The position numbers were made by a program, and so were the translations under genes. Shown here one piece after another: positions 57,010 to 64,000 of a DNA stretch of 64,000 bases; position 1 is the first letter of the stretch, and every line of letters begins with the position of its first letter. A model generated the notes under the pieces. It saw only the letters and a list, made by a program, of their open reading frames with translations, had not been told where the DNA came from and made no database searches. Origin of the DNA: Saprospiraceae bacterium (GTDB lineage Bacteria; Bacteroidota; Bacteroidia; Chitinophagales; Saprospiraceae); NCBI GenBank assembly GCA_029251525.1, contig JAQXDE010000014.1, forward strand, positions 1 through 64,000. Reading direction: 5' to 3'.

Positions 57010-57549
57010 ATACTTCTTTAGGTATCAAATATTTAGCCAATCTTTTAAATATTTATTCTAAGCCAAATCATCCACTTAATTATCAACCATATTAGTTGTA
57101 CGATTAAATATTTTCAATATTGACATGATAAATAATAATTCTAAATTGTATAGATTGTTGAAATCACAAAACCTAATCACACCTCTCCCAAACGAATACC
57201 CGATACAACTCAAGGATATTATGATTAGGAAGCATTAAGTATGACGACTATCATTCAGATAAGTGTTGAAGAAATCAACTCATTTGAACGAAATTTTCAT
57301 TTTATTTTGACTTTTACTTTCTGATCACCTCTAAATTCAATCTAATTATATTTAACTGATACAATATTTGTGATCATATAAATGAATATAAATTAGAAAA
57401 GGCTAGAGGATTCTAAATAATAATTTAGAGATAAATTAATCTAATTAAAAAAAAATAAAAGAATCTTACATCTGATAAAAATCCTTCTCTAATTATAAAA
57501 CCTAAGAGGACTAAAATGCCCTACTAGATAACCTACTATCAAATTATTT
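57010..57549. other. Intergenic region, nothing recognised
   Basis: These 540 AT-rich bases lie between the repeat pair and the end of the CAP-domain gene. I see no gene and no strong hairpin. It could include the far end of a transcript from the CAP gene. Confidence 0.45.
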
Positions 57550-58060
57550 TTAACATATTTTCCCTAAATATTGCACCCAATAATATCCAACATGGGCAAA
57601 TCCCATTTCTTTGAAATCATTACTCATCATATTTTTAAAATAGCTAGCGCTATCTTTCCATCCCTCAAAAACTTCCTCCATCTTAACTTCTCCCCAAAAT
57701 ATATTCTCACCTACTACTTGCCAATCATAACCAGTTTTGGAAATCCTATCACTGATATCACTTCCATTAGAACCAAGGTGAGCAAAAAAAATTTTAGATG
57801 CCATATCATTCGCATGATTCAAGGCTGCTTGATTTAACAATTCATTTATTTTCAATGGTGAAACAGGTTTAATTCTTTTCCTATCACATCGACAACCATT
57901 TTTACGGGGTTGATTGACGAGTCGATAATAATTTTTGACTATCGTCATCCGTTGATTTATTTTCATTTTGAGTAAATGTATTGTTATTTATTGCCTTTGA
58001 TGAATTATTAGTGCAAATTGAGGCAAAAAAAATTAAGAAGAGAAGCAAATATTTAAGCAT
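57550..58060 (-). pseudogene. CAP-domain (SCP-like) lipoprotein split by a one-base frameshift
   Basis: From the ATG at 58060 a lipoprotein signal (MLKYLLLFLIFFASIC, lipidated Cys16) continues into a Ser/Asn-rich linker. This frame ends early at RQSTP and a stop. The CAP domain itself lies in another frame, from about NYYRLVNQPRKNGCRC to the stop at 57550. The two frames meet at a run of five A (T at 57932-57936); with four A the product would be one protein of about 170 residues. CAP features are HANDMASKIFFAHLG (first His), GENIFWG (first Glu) and EMGFA (second Glu). The second His, normally in SPGH, is replaced by Tyr in DSASYFKN. It may be a pseudogene, a sequencing or assembly error, or recoding. 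Confidence 0.7.
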
Positions 58061-58246
58061 AATTTTATTTTAAAAATTCCAATATTTAATCTAATCGTAG
58101 ATAATATTACTTCCCTTATATTTTTTTGTAAAAAATGTTCACTAGTTTAATATTATCTATAGTCGTAAAAATAAAATCCTAACTATACATACTTTCTTCC
58201 TCTATCAGAACGACTTATTGATCATCAACCATTGAATTATCATGTA

Positions 58247-58286
58247 TAAAAAAAGTCCCGCAACCATTACTGTTACAAGACTTTTA
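58247..58286 (-). terminator. Terminator of the secreted 424-residue protein
   Basis: AAAAGTC (58251-58257) pairs with GACTTTT (58279-58285), and inner GCAAC / GTTAC bases extend the stem. A T-run follows leftward. It lies 45 bases past the stop. Confidence 0.65.
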
Positions 58287-58330
58287 ATTTATTTATTAAC
58301 CATATATAATTGATGATTATATATTTTTTT

Positions 58331-59605
58331 CTAAGTTTTTTTCTTTTTCTTTTTAGCTGCAGGAAACAAAACGTTATTTAATATCAATCGATATCCAGGA
58401 GAATTTGGATGTAAATTTAAATCCGTTTCTGGATCTTCTACATAATGTCGATAATCCTCGGGATCATGCCCTCCATAAAAACTCCATGTGCCCTTTCCAT
58501 AAGTTCCATGAATATATCTTACTTCGCCAGCAGGTTTATTTTCTCCTAAAATAAGAACATCTGATTTGATATATTTTTTTCGATAGGCAGTCGTTTGCCC
58601 CATAAATCCTTTAACCGTCCTAGTATGATTTTGTGTCAATATTGTTGGAACAGGATCCCACTTCGCAGAAAAATCAAACAAATTAAAATAATCTTGTTTT
58701 GCAGTTACATTTCGGCCTTTGTAATTATCAATTTGAGAGTACTCATATTCAAATGGATCTTTAACCAATTTGAAATCTTTAAAAGCAAAGGTTTTAGAAT
58801 AATCCAACTTGCTTTGAGCATTGGGATCCGCTCCATCTCCATCATACATATAATCACAAATATCAATTCCTTCCGCTGCCAAAGCAATATCATAGGTATC
58901 TGTTGCTGAGCACATCGCGAACATAAAACCACCTCCTCCTACAAATTCTTTTACTCGTTTAGCTACATCTAATTTCATTTGTGACACTTTCGAATGTCCC
59001 AAACTTTTTGCCATTTCTTCCATTGCTCTCACATTTTCTTTATACCAAGGATAACTGTGATACATCCTATAAAACTTACCATACTGACCAGTAAAATCTT
59101 CATGATGCAGGTGCAACCAGTCATACTCCGCCAATTTATTATCCAAAACTTGAGGATCATATACTGTCTCATAAGGAATTTCTGCATAAGCCAATACCAA
59201 AGTCACTGCATCATCCCAAGGTTGTAAACGTTCCCCTCTTGCATTAAATTCTGGTGTGTAAACTGCAATCTTTGGAGCGACTTCCAATTTAATCACATCT
59301 TGGTTGACTTCTGGATTAGATATTTCTCTTTGAATTTTTGCAAAAGCCGCATCTGGAATTACTTCAAAAGACACATTTCTAGTTTTACATTCTTTCTCAA
59401 AAACAATGTTATGTCGGAAAGCAAAACTTCCACCTCGATAATTTAATAACCAAAACGCTTCCGCTCCATTATCGATCACCCAATATGTAATACCGTAAGC
59501 TTTAAGATGATTCTTTTGTTTTTCATCCATCGGTAAAACCATATAAGCTGCGTGCATTTGAATGGCAATAAAAAAGAAAATTGTTAGAGTAAATAATTTT
59601 TTCAT
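58331..59605 (-). CDS. Secreted conserved protein (labelled 'asparagine synthetase B' in relatives)
   Basis: This 424-residue protein has a signal peptide (LFTLTIFFFIAIQMHA). It has a core reading KIAVYTPEFNARGERLQPWD, then DWLHLHHEDFTGQYGKFYR, GGGGFMFAMCSATDTYDIAL and WSFYGGHDPEDYRH. From memory, similar Bacteroidota proteins carry the automatic name 'asparagine synthetase B', but the N-terminal Cys nucleophile and ATP motif of AsnB are absent. The GGGGFMFAMCSATDT part could be an elbow like that of class I glutamine amidotransferases (Cys nucleophile), which is inference. The tail is Lys-rich (AAKKKKKKT). It is probably periplasmic. Function is unknown. Confidence 0.65.
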   Translation of the reverse strand: MKKLFTLTIFFFIAIQMHAAYMVLPMDEKQKNHLKAYGITYWVIDNGAEAFWLLNYRGGSFAFRHNIVFEKECKTRNVSFEVIPDAAFAKIQREISNPEVNQDVIKLEVAPKIAVYTPEFNARGERLQPWDDAVTLVLAYAEIPYETVYDPQVLDNKLAEYDWLHLHHEDFTGQYGKFYRMYHSYPWYKENVRAMEEMAKSLGHSKVSQMKLDVAKRVKEFVGGGGFMFAMCSATDTYDIALAAEGIDICDYMYDGDGADPNAQSKLDYSKTFAFKDFKLVKDPFEYEYSQIDNYKGRNVTAKQDYFNLFDFSAKWDPVPTILTQNHTRTVKGFMGQTTAYRKKYIKSDVLILGENKPAGEVRYIHGTYGKGTWSFYGGHDPEDYRHYVEDPETDLNLHPNSPGYRLILNNVLFPAAKKKKKKT

Positions 59606-60384
59606 GAATTTAATTTTCGTTTAACTAGGTGATCATAACTTCTATTGAAATAAAACGACAATATACTGTTCACTATTATAATTTAGTTTGAGTTTTTATG
59701 ATTGATTATTTTCAGGTTATCAACCTTTAAAATAAATTTATTTTACTACTCCATCTCATCTTAATCCCTACTTCTATTTGGTTTGTTTCAGAAATGAAAA
59801 GCGTTGTATTTCTCTTAAATTCGTTTTATCATTTTAGGTACAAATTATTAACCAATTCTATCGAAGGATGTTGCATTTTTGCTCACTCAGATTAAAATTT
59901 TCGTTTTTGAATTTCCATTATCTCTTGAAATATATTCATAAATGCTTGGTCAAGACTAGTTTATTTAGAATAATAATAAAAGCTACCTTCTTATTTTAAA
60001 ATAGTAGATTATACTATTCCAATATGGTCATTTTCCTCAGTAACTATTGCCTTAAAATCAATAAAATTTTGATTTTCTTTTCGAGACAAAAAATATACAA
60101 CTTGAAATAAATTCATTCACATTATCATTATTTTAATTGATAGATTTCTCTTTTGAGACATTCCTTGTATGTGGAACTTAAATGGACAAAATTTATTTAA
60201 TGACTTAAAAATAATTAAACTTTGCATCTTTATTTTCGTAATGTATCTTTGAGCAATTTTATGTTAATAACAATTACAAAACGAAAAGGTAATCAGTCAG
60301 GTAAAATTATTATCTCCAAAAACATAATGAACTGATAATCATAACGTTAAGCTATTTTAAGATCACCATTAACTCTAAAACAAC
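59606..60384. other. Divergent intergenic region
   Basis: About 780 bases between two divergent genes hold no small gene that I can support. The only recognisable signal is the promoter at 60221-60251. Confidence 0.5.
60221..60251 (+). promoter_or_regulatory. Bacteroidota-type promoter for the VWA-like membrane protein
   Basis: TTTG (60221-60224), 19 bases, then TATCTTTG (60244-60251) matches the Bacteroides consensus TTTG-N19-TAnnTTTG. Transcription would start near 60257, leaving a leader of about 130 bases before the TTG start at 60385. Confidence 0.5.
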
Positions 60385-62481
60385 TTGGAAGATTTAACTT
60401 TTCAATACCCCACTTGGTACATTTTATTTTGCGCAATATTAGGATTTAGTGTAGCCACACTTTTATATTTTCGAGATAAAACCTTCAAAGAGACCTCCCA
60501 CAGACTTAAATGGTTTTTGGGAATCATCAGATTTTTGAGTGTAACACTGATTAGTTTGTTACTATTATCGCCACTTTTGAAGTCGCTAATTACAGAAACG
60601 AAAAAACCTGTTATCGTTTTAGCACAAGACCAATCTGAGTCAATTTTAGCTAATATGGACGAGTCACAATCTCAAACTTATCAACAATCATTCAAAGACT
60701 TGAGCCAGAAATTACGTGAAAATTATGACGTCAAAGAATACGCTTTTGGAGAATCGATTCGAGAAGGAATTGATTTTCAATTTAACGATAAGGTGAGTAA
60801 TATCTCTGATTTCTTGAAAAACATTTACGACCTATATAGTAATCAGAATTTAGGAGCTGTGGTGTTGGCTACTGATGGTATTTATAACCAAGGTAGTAAT
60901 CCGATTTATGCTGGAACAAAACTAACTGCTCCAATTTATTCGATTGCTCTTGGTGATACTACATCCAAAAAAGATTTAATCCTCAAAAGAGTTTTTCATA
61001 ATAAAATAGCTTACCTCGGAGATAAATTTAGTATACAAATTGATATTGCAGCAAAAAATTGTGTTGGCAGTAATACAAATTTAACCATTTCAAGAATTGT
61101 GGATGGAGCGAGTTCTCGAATCCAACAAATTCCAATTTCGATTACTAAAAATGAATTTTTCAATACACAAGAAATTATCTTAGATGCCAATATAAGCGGT
61201 GTTCAACGATATCGAATTGGTGTAAACTCTATTAAAGGTGAGGTGACAACAGTCAATAATTCGAAAGATATTTTTATTGATGTTTTAGATGCTCGGCAAA
61301 AAATCCTGATGGTAGCAAATTCTCCACATCCAGATTTAACGGCTATAAAACAATCAATTTCCAAAAATAAGAATTACGAAATTACAACCGTCTACATCAA
61401 TGATATGAAAGTAAATGTAGCAAATTATGATTTTGTAATCATGCATCAATTACCAAGTAAAACGAACAAGGCCACAGCTCTTTTGGCAACAATGAACAAT
61501 AAATCTATCCCACGTTTGTATATTGTTGGAAGTCAAACAAATTTAAGTAGATTTAATGAAAATCAACCTATCCTCAACGTCTCAGGGGATGGTAGAAATA
61601 CGGATAATGTACAAGCTAGTATTTCACCAGTATTTGGATTATTCAATATATCTGATGAAGTCAAAAACGAATTGCCAAATTTTGCACCCTTACTTGCTCC
61701 TTTTGGAGACTTCAAAGATAATGCAAATACACATGTACTACTTTATCAACGAATTGGAAAAATTAACACCAAAAAACCTTTGCTGCTTTTTGGAGAACAA
61801 AATAATATAAAAACGGGAGTATTGGCTGCTGAAGGAATTTGGAAATGGCGTTTATTTGATTTTTTACAACATGAAAATCACGATATTTTTGAAGAGGTTT
61901 TGGGGAAAAGTGTTCAGTATTTAACACTCAAAGACGACAAGCGAAAGTTTCGAATTAGTTTAGACAAAAATATTTTTAACGAAAACGAAGGAATTAACTT
62001 TGATGCAGAATTGTATAATGCAAGCTACGAGCTGATTAATAATCCTGATGCGACTTTGACAATAACAAATAGTGAGGGAAAAGACTTTAATTTCACATTT
62101 AGTAAATCCGGTAAATCTTATACATTACGAGATAAGGTTTTCCCTGTCGGAAATTATAAATTCAGAGGAACTGTAAATAATGCAGGCGAGCAACTAGTTT
62201 ATAATGGTAAATTTAGTGTCCAACCGATTCAACTAGAAAGTTTCGAGACAACAGCGGATCATGGTGTTTTAAAATTATTAAGCGAGAAATATGGAGGCTC
62301 ACTAATTTATCCAAATAACATCGCTTCGATTGGGACAACCTTGATGGAGAGTCCAATCAAGCCAGTGATATATACCACCACAAAAACAAGAACGATCATT
62401 AATTTGAAATGGATATTCTTTACTTTACTCGGTTTGTTAATTTTAGAATGGTTCATACGTAGGTATTTCGGAGCCTACTAA
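60385..62481 (+). CDS. VWA-like (BatA/BatB-related) membrane protein
   Basis: This 698-residue protein starts with TTG; no in-frame ATG lies near, and MEDLTFQYPTWYILFCAILG gives the expected first membrane helix. A second helix lies at about 44-66 and a last one at about 676-690, so the large middle part is periplasmic. Residues about 72-215 look like a VWA-type fold: VIVLAQDQSESI (altered metal site, D-x-S-x-S), then GAVVLATDGIYNQGSNPIYA. Ig-like beta domains follow (about 220-310 and 525-620). Relatives in Bacteroidota accompany the Bat/MoxR aerotolerance clusters, but no MoxR or Bat gene is next to it here. Function is unknown. Confidence 0.7.
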   Translation: MEDLTFQYPTWYILFCAILGFSVATLLYFRDKTFKETSHRLKWFLGIIRFLSVTLISLLLLSPLLKSLITETKKPVIVLAQDQSESILANMDESQSQTYQQSFKDLSQKLRENYDVKEYAFGESIREGIDFQFNDKVSNISDFLKNIYDLYSNQNLGAVVLATDGIYNQGSNPIYAGTKLTAPIYSIALGDTTSKKDLILKRVFHNKIAYLGDKFSIQIDIAAKNCVGSNTNLTISRIVDGASSRIQQIPISITKNEFFNTQEIILDANISGVQRYRIGVNSIKGEVTTVNNSKDIFIDVLDARQKILMVANSPHPDLTAIKQSISKNKNYEITTVYINDMKVNVANYDFVIMHQLPSKTNKATALLATMNNKSIPRLYIVGSQTNLSRFNENQPILNVSGDGRNTDNVQASISPVFGLFNISDEVKNELPNFAPLLAPFGDFKDNANTHVLLYQRIGKINTKKPLLLFGEQNNIKTGVLAAEGIWKWRLFDFLQHENHDIFEEVLGKSVQYLTLKDDKRKFRISLDKNIFNENEGINFDAELYNASYELINNPDATLTITNSEGKDFNFTFSKSGKSYTLRDKVFPVGNYKFRGTVNNAGEQLVYNGKFSVQPIQLESFETTADHGVLKLLSEKYGGSLIYPNNIASIGTTLMESPIKPVIYTTTKTRTIINLKWIFFTLLGLLILEWFIRRYFGAY

Positions 62482-62538
62482 AACATTAAGGTAAAAAGTT
62501 ATAAACCTTAACCTATAAGTAAAAGTATAACTTTTGGA

Positions 62539-63201
62539 ATGATTTATGAATCTCATATATCAGTTTTACATACTATAAAAAAACTGATTATGACACCAGC
62601 TGGAACTTTTTGGTTATGGTTTGATAAAAACAGAACTAAGTTTTATGCCATTAAAGAGGTTTATGACCAAAAATTATACTTGGAACTTCAAACCAAATTG
62701 AGAGAATTCCATCCACAACTTACCTTTCAAATTGGTGGTAAACTAGACACTCCAATTCGTTCTTTAACAATATCAGCTAATGGAGTTATTACTAACTTTG
62801 GAAAAGTTGAAGAATTGGTTAATAGTGCTCCAATCTTTCAAAACTGGGATGTGATAGCCTTCAAACCTGCTGATGGTTTCGGAATAAAGGTTAATGTGGC
62901 TGGAATTATTTTTGATCCAAAAAAATTAAAGTTTATTCCAATTGAGTTAGTAGAATTTCCAGACGTGAATGCTATTCGAATTTATATGTCAGAGTATGAA
63001 GAGAAGAGAGAAGAGCTTTTCCAAATTGGTTTAATCGCACTTCTAGAAGCTTGTTTAGGTGAAAAAATTGCTGCAACACAAATCAATTATGTTGATATTA
63101 AATCTTATCCTGAATCACCGGAAGAATATCAAATGTCAGAAGAATTTATTTTACTAGAAGATTATATCGAATATCGGAGGGATCAAATAAGGTGTAATTA
63201 A
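62539..63201 (+). CDS. Conserved hypothetical protein
   Basis: This 220-residue protein has no signal peptide or membrane helix. The N-terminal half has WLWFDKNRTKFYAIKEVYDQ and SLTISANGVITNFGKVEELV; the middle has VIAFKPADGFGIKVNVAGII; the C-terminal part is acidic (EYEEKREELFQIGLIALLEA … SEEFILLEDYIEYRR). It resembles uncharacterised cytoplasmic proteins of Bacteroidota. An alternative ATG 17 codons in (MTPAGTF) is possible. It lies 57 bases after the VWA-like gene on the same strand. Confidence 0.65.
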   Translation: MIYESHISVLHTIKKLIMTPAGTFWLWFDKNRTKFYAIKEVYDQKLYLELQTKLREFHPQLTFQIGGKLDTPIRSLTISANGVITNFGKVEELVNSAPIFQNWDVIAFKPADGFGIKVNVAGIIFDPKKLKFIPIELVEFPDVNAIRIYMSEYEEKREELFQIGLIALLEACLGEKIAATQINYVDIKSYPESPEEYQMSEEFILLEDYIEYRRDQIRCN

Positions 63202-63220
63202 TAAAAAAGAATTTTTATTT

Positions 63221-63256
63221 AAAAAACTATTTGACGGAAGCATCAAGTAGTTTTTT
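63221..63256 (+). terminator. Terminator after the conserved hypothetical protein
   Basis: AAAAAACTATTTGA (63221-63234) pairs with TCAAGTAGTTTTTT (63243-63256), with one wobble pair and an eight-base loop. Confidence 0.75.
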
Positions 63257-63349
63257 TATTTTACATTCTATAACTTTATTTTTCTAAATGAATGGTTGAG
63301 AATTTTCTAAGTCAAAAGAAAATAGTTTGCGTTCCAAAATAGTAAATCA

Positions 63350-64000
63350 ATGAAATACCAAATCCAAAACATCGACGAAATCGACTCCCCCGCTCTAGTT
63401 GTTTATCCTCATTTAGTTCAACAAAATATCGATCGCATGAAAGAAATTGCTGTCGATGTCAATCGTTTACGTCCTCATGTCAAAACTCATAAAATGGCAG
63501 AAGTAGTAAAAATGCAAATGGACAATGGTATAAAAAAATTCAAATGTGCCACCATTGCCGAGGCTGAAATGTTAGGCCAAGCTGGTGCAGTAAGTGTATT
63601 GCTATCCTATCAACCTGTTGGTCCAAAAGTTAACCGCCTAGCGGCAATAGTCGAGCAATTTCCACAAACAAATTTTGCTTGCCTCGTTGACGATCTTGCG
63701 GCAGCTAAAAATATTTCGAGAATATTTTTATCAAAAAATAAAACTATTGAAGTTTGGTTAGATCTAAACGTAGGACAGAATCGAACTGGTATTTTTGCAG
63801 ATAAAAGAGCTCTTGATTTATTGTATTTTTGTAATAAACTAGATGGAATCTCGCCAGTTGGATTTCACGTTTATGATGGACATATTCGAGATGATAATTT
63901 TGAAAAAAGAAAAAAAAGAAGTGATGAATGTTTTTTGTTAGTAGAAAAGTTATTAACCAAACTTAAAAAATCAGGCCATCAAATACCTAAAATTGTTGCT
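63350..64000 (+). CDS. D-threonine aldolase-family PLP enzyme, 5' part
   Basis: The first 217 residues are present and the gene runs off the right edge. It belongs to the alanine-racemase-fold group that includes D-threonine aldolase and D-serine dehydratase. IDSPALVVYPHLVQQNIDRM opens the barrel. RPHVKTHK (residues 41-48) carries the PLP-binding lysine, most likely Lys45. FKCATIAEAEML and WLDLNVGQNRTGI follow as expected. FHVYDGHIRDDN (about 175) is the typical loop before the metal site, which lies beyond the edge. The exact substrate cannot be told without the C-terminus. Confidence 0.88.
   Translation, partial: MKYQIQNIDEIDSPALVVYPHLVQQNIDRMKEIAVDVNRLRPHVKTHKMAEVVKMQMDNGIKKFKCATIAEAEMLGQAGAVSVLLSYQPVGPKVNRLAAIVEQFPQTNFACLVDDLAAAKNISRIFLSKNKTIEVWLDLNVGQNRTGIFADKRALDLLYFCNKLDGISPVGFHVYDGHIRDDNFEKRKKRSDECFLLVEKLLTKLKKSGHQIPKIVA

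Noticed and set aside
1-64000. tRNA or rRNA genes
   Set aside because: I looked for T-arm-like GTTCGAATC patterns and conserved rRNA segments and found none convincing; a covariance-model scan would be decisive.

Overview
The window is AT-rich (roughly a third G+C by eye) and reads as a chromosome segment of a Bacteroidota bacterium, most likely a free-living or marine member related to Saprospiria. The evidence is three type IX secretion (T9SS) cargo proteins with type A or type B sorting tails, a PorP/SprF-family protein, bacillithiol biosynthesis (bshB1), acidic FG-GAP/ASPIC lipoproteins, weak or absent Shine-Dalgarno sequences, and at least one TTTG-N19-TAnnTTTG promoter. No rRNA, tRNA, CRISPR array or intact insertion sequence was seen. 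The lineage assignment is inference.

Layout. 1-745: 5' part of a DUF4157 (eCIS-core) protein running off the left edge. 1.5-3.2 kb: a cation:amino-acid symporter (AGCS). 3.6-4.3 kb: decayed coding DNA. 4.4-11.9 kb: a 2487-residue secreted repeat protein (DUF7467-like, 13 HYR-like, SprB-like, SdrD-B-like and PKD modules, then a type A sorting tail). 12.3-16.6 kb: a parallel beta-helix lipoprotein, a small TIR-domain protein, a small conserved protein and a membrane-anchored alpha/beta hydrolase. 16.5-18.6 kb: a two-component system. 20.0-26.4 kb: PorP/SprF followed by a 1762-residue type B cargo. 26.4-29.5 kb: a decayed T9SS gene end, two small proteins and an HtrA/Deg protease. 29.5-31.1 kb: a gene-poor stretch with remnants. 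31.1-34.6 kb: an acyl-CoA carboxylase beta subunit, a 45-residue membrane peptide, an rRNA methyltransferase and a secreted protein. 34.6-38.5 kb: a TPR histidine kinase, a 44-residue double-glycine peptide, bshB1 and a glutathione peroxidase. 38.6-46.2 kb: a secreted protein, an FG-GAP/ASPIC lipoprotein, a KAS III enzyme and another type B cargo. 46.3-52.8 kb: a GT39-like membrane protein, a small PH-like membrane protein, a large zinc metalloprotease lipoprotein and a small lipoprotein. 53.2-57.0 kb: RecQ, a GAF histidine kinase and a pair of 89-bp direct repeats. 57.5-64.0 kb: a frameshifted CAP-domain lipoprotein, a secreted 'asparagine synthetase B'-type protein, a VWA-like membrane protein, a conserved protein and the start of a D-threonine-aldolase-family enzyme.

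How the parts fit. The dominant theme is the cell surface: T9SS cargo, lipoproteins, proteases and sensor kinases. Housekeeping genes (recQ, bshB1, gpx, the methyltransferase, the carboxylase) are scattered between them. Gene-poor intervals hold recognisable wreckage (fragments with stops and frameshifts), so this part of the chromosome is losing accessory genes.

The least ordinary items are: a 44-residue peptide with a double-glycine leader just upstream of a TPR histidine kinase; a CAP-domain lipoprotein split by a one-base shift; the 89-bp repeat pair; an orphan terminator still attached to the end of a dead T9SS gene; and the partial DUF4157 protein at the left edge. I did not find a complete, clearly new multi-gene system.
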